Source: Fulvivirga imtechensis AK7
Lineage (GTDB): Bacteria; Bacteroidota; Bacteroidia; Cytophagales; Cyclobacteriaceae
Reading direction: 5' to 3'
Length of the DNA: 64,000 nt
Assembly: GCF_000331535.1 (NCBI RefSeq)
Contig: NZ_AMZN01000025.1
Coordinates: 1 to 64,000 of the forward strand
The notes under the pieces were generated by a model. That model did no database searches. It worked only from the letters and a program-made list of their open reading frames with translations, and had not been told where the DNA came from. The translations under genes and the position numbers were made by a program. Shown here one piece after another: positions 41,501 to 51,091 of the stretch; within the stretch, counting starts at the first letter, position 1, and the number at the start of each line of letters is the position of its first letter.

Positions 41501-43240
41501 TTTTTCATCCAAAAAAAGAACAGACTGGATATCCTTGCCTGACTGGGACTGAATAATTCGGAAACACTTTTCTACCTCTTCTTTAAATACCCGTTCATAC
41601 TGAAATAGGTCAGTACACATTTTCACATACTGCATACCTTGCCCAGGAAACATGAAGACGTTACTTATCCTTTCTTCGCTTGGGGAAGTAGTAGGCTGAT
41701 TACTTTCCTCTTCAAAATCAAGCTGCTCGATCATTTCATCACGGGTTCGGCATACCAACACTTTTTTGTATTTAAAGGAAGCTCGGCACGTGTTCAACGT
41801 ATATGCAATATCAGCAGTATTGATATTTTTGTTATCTACCAGATACTCCTTAAGCCTGCCCGTGTTACTTTTTAGTGCAGTAGCAGTTTTAGCTGATATG
41901 GTTAGCAACTGATATGGGCGACTTAGCGATGAGGTTTTTTTGGCAGGGGCTTCTTCCAGTATTATGTGAGCATTGGTACCTCCAATTCCAAATGAACTTA
42001 CTCCAGCTCTTAACGGATACTTATCATTTTCCCAGTTTCTAAGTTTTGTGTTTACGTAAAATGGTGAGTTGTTAAAATCAATTTTCGGATTGGGTTTCTC
42101 AAAGTGCAAACTAGCCGGGATTTGTTTGTACTTCAGAGCAAGTACCGTTTTAATAAAACCTGCTACTCCAGCGGCCGCGTCTAAATGACCAATATTTGAT
42201 TTTACTGAGCCCAAAGCACAATAAGGAACAGTGCTCTTGCCAAATGCCAGATTAAGAGCTTCTACTTCAATAGGATCTCCCAGCACCGTACCAGTGCCAT
42301 GAGCTTCTATATAGCCAATACTTTCTTTCTCCACTTTAGCCATTTTTTGGGCTTTTAATATAGCTTCACATTGCCCTTCTATACTTGGCGCTGTATAACC
42401 TACTTTGTTATAGCCATCGTTATTTATACCTGCTCCTTTAATAACGGCATGGATATTATCGCCATCACGAAGAGCATCTTTTAATCTCTTTAGCACTACA
42501 ACGCCCACACCTTCCCCGCCAACAGTACCAGTGGCATTTGCGTCAAATGTGCGGCAATGTCCATCCCTGGAAAAAATCATTCCCTCCTGGTACAGATGCC
42601 CTTTTTTAGAATAATTGTTTATAGTAACTCCCCCGGCAATGGCCATACTACACTCCTGTAAAAGTAAACTTACAGTAGCCCGCTGAATAGCTACCAGCGA
42701 AGTGGAGCATGCAGTGTTTATATAAATAGAGGGGCCCCTGAGGTTAAATAAGTATGAGGTACTGGTACATAAAAACTGTATGTCGCTAAGTAAATTAACT
42801 GTAAAGTCATCCAGCAATTTGCGTTGATTGGCTATCAAAGCATAATTCATCCAGTTAATATTGGACGTACCCCCGGCAAACAATCCTATCTTAGCATCAT
42901 AGTCATACACATTGTAACCAGCATCTTCCATCGCCTGCCAGAGACACTGTTGAAAGACCCTAATCTGGGGTTCCATCAGACTCGCTTCGTCTGGTAGCTT
43001 ATCGAAGAAGACTGAATCATAATATTCTTTGTCCTGTAAGTAAGCATTTGCTCTTACGTACCTCGGGTCATCAAGCAGGCTCTTATCTACCCCTTCGGCT
43101 AATAATTCCTCTTCATTGAAAAAGCTGATCGACTCAACACCGTCTCTTACATTTTTCCAAAACTCATATATATTATTAGCTCCCGGAAAGCGTCCCGCCA
43201 TGCCAATAACAGCGACTTCCATACCGTTATAGTTACTCAT
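35567..43240 (-). CDS. Hybrid PKS-NRPS KS-AT-KR-ACP-C-A-PCP (Ser-type A)
   Basis: The 2557-residue subunit has KS 1-430 (TACSTSLVAIQ near 177), AT 530-820 (FPGQGMQ, GHSIG near 617, HAFHS, malonyl type), KR from about 1140 (TGGLGGIG; Tyr and Asn in YVAAN), ACP near 1438 (SGGDSLKAL), C 1500-1930 (HHIVADG near 1625), A 1950-2430 (YTSGSTGTPKG near 2100, NLYGPTE), PCP near 2487 (GGNSIKI). The A code DVWHFSLVDK matches the remembered serine signature (EntF type) at all ten positions. The KS accepts an aminoacyl chain from the upstream subunit, so the first half makes a beta-hydroxy-gamma-amino (statine-like) unit before Ser is added. The KR lacks an LDD motif, which weakly suggests A-type stereochemistry. 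ATG at 43240, 16 bases after the upstream stop. Confidence 0.96.
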   Translation of the reverse strand: MSNYNGMEVAVIGMAGRFPGANNIYEFWKNVRDGVESISFFNEEELLAEGVDKSLLDDPRYVRANAYLQDKEYYDSVFFDKLPDEASLMEPQIRVFQQCLWQAMEDAGYNVYDYDAKIGLFAGGTSNINWMNYALIANQRKLLDDFTVNLLSDIQFLCTSTSYLFNLRGPSIYINTACSTSLVAIQRATVSLLLQECSMAIAGGVTINNYSKKGHLYQEGMIFSRDGHCRTFDANATGTVGGEGVGVVVLKRLKDALRDGDNIHAVIKGAGINNDGYNKVGYTAPSIEGQCEAILKAQKMAKVEKESIGYIEAHGTGTVLGDPIEVEALNLAFGKSTVPYCALGSVKSNIGHLDAAAGVAGFIKTVLALKYKQIPASLHFEKPNPKIDFNNSPFYVNTKLRNWENDKYPLRAGVSSFGIGGTNAHIILEEAPAKKTSSLSRPYQLLTISAKTATALKSNTGRLKEYLVDNKNINTADIAYTLNTCRASFKYKKVLVCRTRDEMIEQLDFEEESNQPTTSPSEERISNVFMFPGQGMQYVKMCTDLFQYERVFKEEVEKCFRIIQSQSGKDIQSVLFLDEKGMINETEFTQPALFIVEYALARLLMSWGISPDIMIGHSIGEYVAACLSGVFSLEDALFLVIKRGELMQRAPKGAMLSILITEQELNPYLSRHKEVSLAAVNSFSSCVVSGPTSAINTFKANIEHEGFKCKEVLTSHAFHSHMMDSVLTDFKQCVGKVKISSPGVPFVSNVTGKIAGKEILNHNYWVDQLRQTIRFSEGIAHVINENANVVFLEVGPGNALSSFVGSNEHRGVGHKTVNLLGKSKEGVDTLYQLLKGLGKLWMNGLEPNWSGYYSEEARHKVSLPSYSFDRIAYPVDVDANQMIREMFSERSGVRKDIGDWFYTPRWEIQPQEGLTEKKKFNVLFIEDSSLAELFREKFGELEEDFVFVKKGVSFGNENARLYHLDPLDHDGYVRLFKELKSVVEPMRIVFAWGVNKSDKALTIERAKNELDEGYYALLNIAKGLGKAYITKAIQIVSITSNLHHVLHGDIVSPEKSPILAAVKVIPKEYENISCRNIDITYTDNEQDTSVVPVVIREVFSKCEHQIVALRRGTKFVQTIKPAKVARENSDIPFVSGGNYLITGGLGGIGLTLSRHISENIKGVNLILLGRKDLPAKDRWSWWLNNHDQKDTLYTIISELLKIEENGSNVTYISMDVSDVDGLRKVVDDLESELGKINGIIHAAGLGDYAGFIQKREKENNEKVFSPKIYGTIALCEVFKHREPEFLVFCSSLSSQIAPVGQVGYVAANLFMESFTESYAFGGSRVICIGWNQWRTVGMAAAEIIKNGQTYLENSISPEEGYKLLLKCTESDLHTIYISNTDPTVYNEFESNHEVPGLDADVITEEDSGNLESKVIKVWHDFFGRADIGLNDDFFESGGDSLKALTLVSRINRELHLEIPLSHFIERSSVRELCDYIAEVYDRGSSARSQFITPAREKDHYELSPAQQRLYFLYELDKTSLAYNMPQTVLLEGKLDVERLSNAFNKLINRHESLRTAFHDVYGCTMQKIEHDADFDVEVIQANSEDVDELQRSFVRPFDLSKAPLLRVRLVMLTQEKYLLMVDKHHIVADGVSQAILIKDFMALYNEEELPELQLQYKDYSEWQLSDEQQVQISDQRDFWKHEFSDEVSVLNLPTDFPRPQMKGYHGDHLSFVLDQDTTRKLRKLGEESGATMFMMILSVLNVLLSKLSNQEDIVVGTSVAGRYHPDLEGIIGMFVNTLALRNFPKSELSFRDFLSQVKQKTFACLDNQFYPYEILIDELKVRRDTSRNPLFDVGLTFQNFDYEELAIPGITLRPYEETRNVSKFDIELWVAEVDEKLHLNFEYSTELFKHETIARFVAYFQRIVEVVTVDFDRKLSEIDILSSDEQHQLLVTFNETETDYPREHTIIDLFEDQVHRTPDNIAVWYKEDSLTYRELMEKSDRIAIYLQQEIGVQVGDRVGLLLERDADLMPSIFGILKSGAAYVPLSPSHPSARVNGIISDADLKALISRGHHLGTIGVETSAQLIDLDEASEMIDGQPPAELVNKPKGDDLAYVIYTSGSTGTPKGVMIEHHSVVNRLLWMQKAYPIGSNDVLLQKTPLSFDVSIWELFWWSMVGASVSVLAPEEEKDPSKVIEAIDKYKVSVVHFVPSMLTLFLQELDGEEEASLSSLSHVFCSGEALGSTQVKFFGRTLYKRYATQLINLYGPTEATVDVSYYNCGFNEIPASIPIGKPIDNTKLYILDKDGRLCAIGVRGELCISGSGLARGYIHADQLTAERFVPNPFEPGERLYKTGDLACWLPDGNIEYIGRKDYQVKIRGLRIELGEIESQLVAHQGIKEAVVLVREREDNKFLVGYYVARKEIPSSDLRNHLSQTLPEYMIPVYYVQLDRMPLTTNGKVDRKALPNPEIKVGEDYVAPCNETEEKLAEIWSEVLSIEKGVISVNKSFFELGGNSIKILHLKSLLKRKADIKISVPDLFNYTTISSLTEFIVNGELINQEVEKKMDQEITGMDHLIKNYF

Positions 43241-43256
43241 AAGATCAAATGATTAT

Positions 43257-46200
43257 CTAATCCAGATTCCTGATCAAACCTTCCATTTCAGAGACTTCAG
43301 AATCCAGTTCGCTAAAGAGCTCTTGTTTTTTACCATTACGCTTATTAATGTGCTTTACCAAGGATGAAATGGATGTATATCTGAACAGCTCCATTACAGT
43401 GATGTCCAGATCGGTTTGTTTATCTATTTGTGATTTTAATTGTATTATTTTTCTTGAATTTCCTCCCAATTCGAAAAAATTCTTATTTACACTGATAATT
43501 TCCCTGTTCAACCCTAAAACTTCACCCCAGGCATCCACTAAGATGCTCTCTATTTCACTTGATGGTGGCGAGTAATCATCTTCAGTTGTGAACTCAGGGA
43601 CAGGCAAGCACCCACGATCAATCTTCCCGTTAGCATTCAGTGGCCATTGATCCACACGTACATAAAAAGTGGGCAGCATATAATCTGGTAGTAATTCAGA
43701 CAAGTAATGACGCAATGTTTGAGGTGTTGATTCCTCATTTTTGGATATATAGTAGGCAGTCAGGTACACTTCGTCATTGCTTTTTGTTACCATAACCAAG
43801 GCATCTTCCACTTCGGAATTTGCCATCATAAGGTTTTCTATTTCTCCCAGTTCTATCCTGTACCCTCTGATCTTTACCTGATCGTCTTTTCTCCCAAGGA
43901 ACTCAATATTTCCATCGGGCAGACGTCTTGCCAAATCGCCTGTTTTATAGATCCTACTTCCTTCCCTGTATGGGTTTTCAATAAATTTTTGCCTTGTCAG
44001 CACATCATTATTCAGGTAGCGACTGGCTAATCCCACCCCCGAAATACATAGTTCCCCTGTAACACCTATTGGCTGCAAATTGTGGGCCTCATCCATAATA
44101 TAGATCTGCTTGTTGGCAATCGGCTTACCTATAATGTATTGCGTTTGTCCACTGCCTGGCGCTACCTCTGCGTAAGTAGAGACAATAGAATCCTCAGTAG
44201 GCCCGTACAGATTGTATATCTTAAATGGCATTTTCTTTTTAGGAAAGTATGTAAGCCTGTCCCCTCCAATGGCCATACCACCAAGCAAACAGTGTGACCC
44301 ATGCCATTCCTGCCTTAGCAAATACTCGGCAATAGCGGGCACCTGAAATGTGACTTCTATGGCATTGGCAAGTAACCAGTTATACATAGCCGCAGGATCC
44401 AACCTTACCTCGGAAGGTGCGATGTACAATGTAGCACCATGTAAAATGCACGGCCATACTTCCAGGGCAGCCGCATCAAAACTGACATTAGCTACCTGAC
44501 TCATTTTTGTGTTTGCTTTTACCTCAAACAGTTCTTTATAAAAGATAGCCGTATTCAATACACCAGAATGTGGAATTTCCACTCCTTTGGGCAAGCCAGT
44601 AGAACCCGAAGTATAAATGATATACAAAGTATCCTCATTGGCATTTTTCCTATCCGGGTTGTCATAGACCGTTTTAGGATTGTCCCAGGAGTTAATTTCC
44701 AAAAGCTCCGTTGTGAGCTCAGTTGAAGTTTTTTCTCCTAAATTGTCTGAATCCGTAATTAGAAGCCGGGCATCACTGTCAGCCAAAATATGTCGAAGTC
44801 TCTCAGGAGGAGAGTCTATCGATAGCGGGACATAGATTCCCCCGCATTTCAAAATACCAAGAATAGATGCTACCCAGTCGATGGAAGGTGGTAGTAATAA
44901 AGCGATCTTCTGATTGACCCCATTGATCTTTTCAGCAATCTTTTTCGCAATCCAGTTAGCCCTGTTATTTAATTCTTTATAAGTAATCTCCTGCTCACCT
45001 TGCACCAGCGCCAAATTGCTGGGATAGAGGTGGACCTGTTCCTCAAATACTTCTATAAGAGATCTATCAATAGCATAACTGGCAGCAGTCTTGTTAAACT
45101 CATTCGCCAACTGGTGGTACTCATCTGCCGATAGTATAGTGATACTATTAAGTTTCTTATTGGCATCAAGTACAACTTCACTCACAATATTTTTGAAATA
45201 GGCAACAAATCTTTCAATTGTTTGCTGCTCAAAAAGATCTGTGGAGTATTCAAATTGGATATTTAACTGATTATCTGCCTCTATTGCGATAAGCGTAAGA
45301 TCAAATTTTGAAATATGATTAACGTTGCCCTCAGGAGTAAGTTTAAGACCTGGGATACTTAGCTCTTCCAGTCCAAAATTTTGAAATACAAGCATTACAT
45401 CAGTTAGGGGATTTCGACCGGTATCTCTTGGAATGTTCAAATCTTCCACCAAGTCCTCATATGAATAGGATTGATTATCAAAGCAGGACAATGTTCTCCT
45501 CTTCACTTCTGCTAAAAATTCTTTGAAGCTCAGTTCTCCTTTAGGGAAATTTCGTAAGGCAAGGGTATTAACAAACATGCCTAATACATCCTCGAGATCA
45601 GTATGGTTTCTACCAGCTACTCCTGTACCAATAGTAATATCTACCTGGTTGCTGAGTTTACTCAGGAATACATTGAATACAGCCAGCAGCGTCATGAACA
45701 TTGTGGCCCCGAGTTGTTCTCCTACGGCTTTTAATTTTTTTGTTTCAGCTTCTTCGATTGTAAATGAAATGCTACTTCCCGCATAGCTCTTTACCTGAGG
45801 TCTTGCAAAATCTGTTGGTAGGTCCAACACACTTGCTTCTTCGGCAAACTCCTTTTTCCAGAAATCCCGCTGATCCGCCAAAAGTTTTAGTTGTGTAGCT
45901 GACTGCTGCCATTCCGAATAATCTCTATACTGAAGGCCCAGCTCAGGAAGGTCCTCTTCATCGTACAGCGCCATGAAATCTCGTATTAATATGCCCTGGG
46001 ACACGCCATCGGTGATTATGTGATGGACATCAATCAACAACAAATGTTCCTTTCTCGACTGGTGTATAAGACCAACACGCAACAATGGTGGAGCACTTAA
46101 ATCAAAGGGCCGGACAAAGTTCTTGATGATTTCATCCAAACCTGCCTTGGCATTAATTTCCTCAATATCAAATGATACATTTTTTATGATTTTTTGTACC

Positions 46201-49200
46201 GGCCTACCATCTGTTTGCTGAAACGATGTTCGCAACATTTCGTGGCGTGCTATCAATTTCCTAAAAGCGGCAGAAAGCCGTTCTTTTTTCAAGTCGCCCC
46301 GGAGACTGATGAGTTGAGGTAAATTGTAGGCTAGTGACCTTTCGTCTAGTTTATTCAGAAAATAAATTCTTCTTTGTGAAGAAGATAGTTCATAAAATTC
46401 CTTTTCCACGGCACGCTCAATAGCGTCATAACCAATAGGGGCTTCTTCGCTGACTTCTGAGCTGTGATCGACAAGATTCTTAATAGTCGGTTTTTTGAAA
46501 AAATCGGAGATAGTTAGATCCATATTGAACCTTTTATTCAATCGCCCGATAAGAGTAAGTGCTTTCAATGAATCTCCCCCGAGCTCAAAGAAATTATCAT
46601 TCAGGCCAACCTTTGCATACCCTAATACTACTTCCCAAATTTTACAGAAATCACTTTCCAAAGGCGTGGCCGGTGACACATAAGGCACCGACAAATCAGG
46701 CCGAACACGCAATGAGTTGGAAAAGATTTTTTCATCCTGGGGATGCCCATCGACATTCTGAGCCTCAATGATGTTTCTTATCTGTGCGGGATCATTCCTG
46801 GATATGATCACCTGAGGAGCATACTCATTCAACAGTCTGTCAAATATTTTTCTTCCTTCCTCATCTGTAATACCATCCTTTAAGAATTGCAGATGTGCCC
46901 TGCTATTTTCCTGCTCTTCTTTGGTAACCGCACCTATTTCATCCTCTGTCAACTTGAAAATGTCCCAATTTACCGCTATGGTTCGAATGCTACTTATCGA
47001 TTTAAGGTAGGCTGCGAAGCCATCAAGGAAAAGGTTAGCTCCAGAATAAGTAGTGAAATGCTTAAGAGGAACAATAGCACTCAATGAGGAGTGAAACATA
47101 AAAAAGTCCAGTTTCTTGCTTTTAATGCTATTGTACAGTGAGATGGTCCCATGTACCTTGGGTTGAAGAATGGCATTCATTGAATCGTAAGTAGCCGTGT
47201 CTAAGGGAGTATAATGATAAAAGCCAGCCCCGTGAATTACGCCATTTATTGGACCAAGTTCCTTCTCTATTCTTTTGACACAGCTTCGCATGTTTACCTC
47301 GTCTGCCAGGTCTACCTGATATACATTAACTTCAGCCCCTGATGCCTCCAGTTCTACCAGCTTAATGACCTTATTGTGTATATCCCTACATTTTTCTGGT
47401 AGCACCTTGGCCTCACCCATACCCAATTCTACCGGGTATATCTCTTGTGAAAGCAGCAGATCCAGTGAACAATCCCTCCAATTTTTCCAGCTTTCTTTTC
47501 CTGGAAAAACAGATCGTGTCAGCAAAGCAAGTTTTATGTTATTATGTTTTCGAAGATATTCTGAAAATTTGAACCCAAAAATCCCCAAACCACCGGTTAT
47601 CATATAAACACCCTTGTCCCTGACCTGTATACTTTTTATATTCCGGGTACGGGGAGGTCGTTGTATAAGTATCTGCTCCCACCGAATATTATTTCTATAA
47701 GCAATTATATTTTTTTTATTATCAGCAAAAACCTCTTTTACTATTTGTCCCGTGATTCGATCCAAATGAGCGATATTATCAGCAGTAAACTCCAAATCCA
47801 CTAGCTTACATAATATATTGGGGTATTCAGCAGGTATGACTTTAAAAGTACTTATAGCTAATGAGTGGAAAGGATTTATTTGTTCATTTCCTGTGATTTC
47901 ATACGCACTGTTAGTCAAAGTCAAAAGCTTAAGTTCCTTCTCTGCTGAGACCCTGGAATGAGCTCTTACTAAATGAATATTGCTATAAAAGCATTGAAAT
48001 ACTCTACCGTTTATATCTAGATCAGTAGTCACCTCGAAAGGATTGCTATCTAGCGACAGACCATTAACTACTATGTCAAAGTGTTTACCTCGATCATGCT
48101 CGTTCTTGAACACTTTAATAAAGTGGTCTTCGTTGGTGATGTCTATAGTATATTCACCTTTTTCTTGAGAATACTTATCTGACTTGTATACTACAACTAC
48201 TTCGTGGCCTGCCTGGCTAAGCCTGCGGATAAAACAGTCCTCAAACTGTTCATTATCCAATAGTACAAGCCACTTAGCCTGTATGGTATTGATATCTTCC
48301 ACCAGTTCTATTGACGACTTTTGCCAGGATATCTCATAGAACCAATCGTCCACATTTTTGGAATAAGTTTTACCATGCCGGGGGGATGAATACGTGCCGT
48401 TCAAATTAATGTCAATTTTATTGGCATTAGCTTTAGGCCAGTATCTTTCCCTTTGAAAGGGGTAAAGTGGTAGCTTGATTTTGGAGGGAGTATGGTCTCC
48501 ATATAACTCACTGAAATCAACCGCAACACCGCTTTTCCATACTTCCCCGAGTACCTCCAGGAATTTCTGTTGATCATTAATTACTTCCTTAGGTTTGCGC
48601 ACCGTATCTATTACCACATGGTCCGGACTGTACTGATTATGTTTTTTTACAAAGGTGGACAGTACACTGCCAGGTCCTATTTCAATAAAAATGTTAAAGG
48701 ATTTGTTGATCAATGTAGTTATACCCGACTCGAAGTTCACACATTGCCTTAGGTGCTTACCATAATACTCAGGATCCATAGCTTGGGCCGCTGTAATCCA
48801 GACTCCTGTAAGATTAGATATATAGGGAATTGCAGGAGCGCTCAATTTGGCTTTCCTTACCTCACCTACAAACTCTTCTACCATAGGAGTCACAAGATCT
48901 GAATGAAATGCATGTGAGGTCCTTAATCTTGAAAAGTGAATCTTATTTTGTTCGAGTTCTATACATAAATCATCTATGTCTTCAGTTTTCCCAGAGAGGG
49001 TGACCAATTCAGAACTATTGAGACAGGCCACTGATATCTCCTCTCTTAGAAATGGCTTAATGGCATCGGGGCTTACCATTACACTTATCATGCTTCCGCG
49101 TTCCATTGACTGCATTAGCCTTCCTCTTACTTCTACCAATTTAAGGGCATTTTCCAGGTCAAACACTCCTGAAATAGTTGCGGCTACGTATTCCCCTATG

Positions 49201-51050
49201 CTGTGACCAATAAGGGCTGTTGGTTTTATCCCAAATGATATGAAGAGCTTTGCAAGGGCATACTCCACTGCAAATATGGCTAACTGGGTATAATATGTTT
49301 CATCGATAGATTCTTCACCCTCACCTGAATCAAATATCAGCTTGTAAATATCTATATTAAAGGATTTTACAACTGCGTTGCATCGGTCAAACTCAGCTTT
49401 GAATACTCTGTAGGATCCATATAGATTCCGGCACATCCCACGATACTGTGCCCCCTGTCCGGGAAACATAAATACTGTATGTGGAATGGTTTTTAAACGG
49501 GATATTTCTCCGTAGCTATGGTTCAATTTTTTAACCAGATCACTTCTTGAATCAAAATGAATGCCCATTCTATACTCAAGGAATTTACGAGTGGTTTGGG
49601 CAGAGAAGGCAAGATCTTTTAAATCGATCTTCTCATTTGCTGCCAGGCGTAGGTATCTAGAAATCAGTTCTTCAAGAGCGTTTTGAGACCGAGCAGACAA
49701 TAAAAGTACATTTTTCTGATCCATTCCGGTGCTAGTGTGTTTGGTATTGGGGATATATTCTTCCAATATCAGATGAGCATTTGTGCCTCCAATACCGAAA
49801 GAGCTAACCGCCGCTCTTCTGGCCCTATGCTGCGTATCCCATTCCTTCAGCTCACTCACAACATAGAATGGGCTGCTTTCAAAGTCGATCTTTGAACTGG
49901 GACTTTCATAGTTAATGCTCGGTGGGATCTGTTTGTTCTCCAGAGCCAGCACCGTCTTAATAAAGCTGGCTACTCCAGCTGCCGCCACCAAATGTCCTAT
50001 GTTTGATTTTACCGAACCAATTCCACAAAACTGTCTTTTGCTGGTATCAAAACATCGTTTAAGCGCTTCTATCTCTATGGGATCCCCCAAAGAAGTCCCC
50101 GTGCCGTGAGCCTCGACATATTCAATGGTCTCGGGGTTAACCTCAGCAAACTGCTGTGCCATCTTTATAACATTGGCCTGACCAACAACACTGGGGGATG
50201 TATAGGTGGTTTTAATTTTTCCATCATTATTTATCGCTGATCCCTTGATAATCGCATGTATATGATCACCGTCTCGGACAGCCGTTTGTAGTCTCTTTAA
50301 GGCTACCACACCTACCCCATCGCCCCATATAGTACCATTTGCTTTTTGATCAAAAGGCCTACAGCGACCATCAGGGCTTATTATAAAGCCCTCCATATAC
50401 TCAAATCCAGTTTTTGGAGGTAGTACAAAGGATACACCTCCTGCTAATGCCATGTCGCACTCTCCTGATATAAGCGCATTGCCTGCCAAATGTATAGCCA
50501 CTAATGACGTGGAGCATAGGGTATTCAAGGTAAAGCTTGGCCCCGTCAATCCAAGATTGTATGATATTCTGGTGGTAAGCATATCTTTGCTACTAATCAA
50601 ATCTGTAGCAAAGTCCATTCTACCACCCGATGAACGTAATATATCCTGCCACTGTCTGCTACTGAAGCCTCCAGCATAAAGGCCTATTTGCCCTCGATAC
50701 TTCTCGGGATAATAACCCGCACTCTCCAATGCATGCCATACGCACTCATGAAAAACACGTATCTGTGGATCCATCTTCATTGCTTCTTCTGCTGTATACC
50801 CAAAAAAATGAGCATCGAACATATCAGTATCTTCCATGTATCCCTTCGCCTTGACGTAATTTGGGTCTTTCAAAGATTCCTCTTCTACATCATGCTCTCT
50901 CAATTCATCGTCACTAAAAAATCTGATGCTCTCCTTGCCCTCTATTAGGTTCTCCCAAAATTCATCCAGATTTTTAGCTCCGGGAAATCTTCCCGACATA
51001 CCTACCACAGCTATTTCGAATCCAGTTTCGTCTTGTATTATTTTCTCCAT
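43257..51050 (-). CDS. Hybrid PKS-NRPS KS-AT-KR-ACP-C-A-PCP (A specificity unassigned)
   Basis: The 2597-residue subunit has KS 1-430 (TLCSTSLVAIH near 178), AT 530-820 (FPGQGAQYRGM, GHSIG near 617, HAFHS near 713), KR from about 1150 (TGGLGIFG; YSGAN near 1330), ACP near 1493 (GGDSLKAL), C 1555-1990 (HHIITDG near 1677), A 2000-2480 (YTSGSTGLPKG near 2150, NLYGPTE) and PCP near 2527 (GGNSRKI). It is the point where the pure PKS part hands over to amino acid addition: its ketide is reduced, then joined by the C domain to the first amino acid. The A code DALFAGLIVK fits no signature I can recall; Phe278 and the small residues at 299 and 301 suggest a hydrophobic side chain at best. ATG at 51050, 41 bases after the upstream stop. 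Confidence 0.96.
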   Translation of the reverse strand: MEKIIQDETGFEIAVVGMSGRFPGAKNLDEFWENLIEGKESIRFFSDDELREHDVEEESLKDPNYVKAKGYMEDTDMFDAHFFGYTAEEAMKMDPQIRVFHECVWHALESAGYYPEKYRGQIGLYAGGFSSRQWQDILRSSGGRMDFATDLISSKDMLTTRISYNLGLTGPSFTLNTLCSTSLVAIHLAGNALISGECDMALAGGVSFVLPPKTGFEYMEGFIISPDGRCRPFDQKANGTIWGDGVGVVALKRLQTAVRDGDHIHAIIKGSAINNDGKIKTTYTSPSVVGQANVIKMAQQFAEVNPETIEYVEAHGTGTSLGDPIEIEALKRCFDTSKRQFCGIGSVKSNIGHLVAAAGVASFIKTVLALENKQIPPSINYESPSSKIDFESSPFYVVSELKEWDTQHRARRAAVSSFGIGGTNAHLILEEYIPNTKHTSTGMDQKNVLLLSARSQNALEELISRYLRLAANEKIDLKDLAFSAQTTRKFLEYRMGIHFDSRSDLVKKLNHSYGEISRLKTIPHTVFMFPGQGAQYRGMCRNLYGSYRVFKAEFDRCNAVVKSFNIDIYKLIFDSGEGEESIDETYYTQLAIFAVEYALAKLFISFGIKPTALIGHSIGEYVAATISGVFDLENALKLVEVRGRLMQSMERGSMISVMVSPDAIKPFLREEISVACLNSSELVTLSGKTEDIDDLCIELEQNKIHFSRLRTSHAFHSDLVTPMVEEFVGEVRKAKLSAPAIPYISNLTGVWITAAQAMDPEYYGKHLRQCVNFESGITTLINKSFNIFIEIGPGSVLSTFVKKHNQYSPDHVVIDTVRKPKEVINDQQKFLEVLGEVWKSGVAVDFSELYGDHTPSKIKLPLYPFQRERYWPKANANKIDINLNGTYSSPRHGKTYSKNVDDWFYEISWQKSSIELVEDINTIQAKWLVLLDNEQFEDCFIRRLSQAGHEVVVVYKSDKYSQEKGEYTIDITNEDHFIKVFKNEHDRGKHFDIVVNGLSLDSNPFEVTTDLDINGRVFQCFYSNIHLVRAHSRVSAEKELKLLTLTNSAYEITGNEQINPFHSLAISTFKVIPAEYPNILCKLVDLEFTADNIAHLDRITGQIVKEVFADNKKNIIAYRNNIRWEQILIQRPPRTRNIKSIQVRDKGVYMITGGLGIFGFKFSEYLRKHNNIKLALLTRSVFPGKESWKNWRDCSLDLLLSQEIYPVELGMGEAKVLPEKCRDIHNKVIKLVELEASGAEVNVYQVDLADEVNMRSCVKRIEKELGPINGVIHGAGFYHYTPLDTATYDSMNAILQPKVHGTISLYNSIKSKKLDFFMFHSSLSAIVPLKHFTTYSGANLFLDGFAAYLKSISSIRTIAVNWDIFKLTEDEIGAVTKEEQENSRAHLQFLKDGITDEEGRKIFDRLLNEYAPQVIISRNDPAQIRNIIEAQNVDGHPQDEKIFSNSLRVRPDLSVPYVSPATPLESDFCKIWEVVLGYAKVGLNDNFFELGGDSLKALTLIGRLNKRFNMDLTISDFFKKPTIKNLVDHSSEVSEEAPIGYDAIERAVEKEFYELSSSQRRIYFLNKLDERSLAYNLPQLISLRGDLKKERLSAAFRKLIARHEMLRTSFQQTDGRPVQKIIKNVSFDIEEINAKAGLDEIIKNFVRPFDLSAPPLLRVGLIHQSRKEHLLLIDVHHIITDGVSQGILIRDFMALYDEEDLPELGLQYRDYSEWQQSATQLKLLADQRDFWKKEFAEEASVLDLPTDFARPQVKSYAGSSISFTIEEAETKKLKAVGEQLGATMFMTLLAVFNVFLSKLSNQVDITIGTGVAGRNHTDLEDVLGMFVNTLALRNFPKGELSFKEFLAEVKRRTLSCFDNQSYSYEDLVEDLNIPRDTGRNPLTDVMLVFQNFGLEELSIPGLKLTPEGNVNHISKFDLTLIAIEADNQLNIQFEYSTDLFEQQTIERFVAYFKNIVSEVVLDANKKLNSITILSADEYHQLANEFNKTAASYAIDRSLIEVFEEQVHLYPSNLALVQGEQEITYKELNNRANWIAKKIAEKINGVNQKIALLLPPSIDWVASILGILKCGGIYVPLSIDSPPERLRHILADSDARLLITDSDNLGEKTSTELTTELLEINSWDNPKTVYDNPDRKNANEDTLYIIYTSGSTGLPKGVEIPHSGVLNTAIFYKELFEVKANTKMSQVANVSFDAAALEVWPCILHGATLYIAPSEVRLDPAAMYNWLLANAIEVTFQVPAIAEYLLRQEWHGSHCLLGGMAIGGDRLTYFPKKKMPFKIYNLYGPTEDSIVSTYAEVAPGSGQTQYIIGKPIANKQIYIMDEAHNLQPIGVTGELCISGVGLASRYLNNDVLTRQKFIENPYREGSRIYKTGDLARRLPDGNIEFLGRKDDQVKIRGYRIELGEIENLMMANSEVEDALVMVTKSNDEVYLTAYYISKNEESTPQTLRHYLSELLPDYMLPTFYVRVDQWPLNANGKIDRGCLPVPEFTTEDDYSPPSSEIESILVDAWGEVLGLNREIISVNKNFFELGGNSRKIIQLKSQIDKQTDLDITVMELFRYTSISSLVKHINKRNGKKQELFSELDSEVSEMEGLIRNLD

Positions 51051-51091
51051 TTCGCAAGAATTATAACTTTATTTGATTAGCAGGCGCTATT

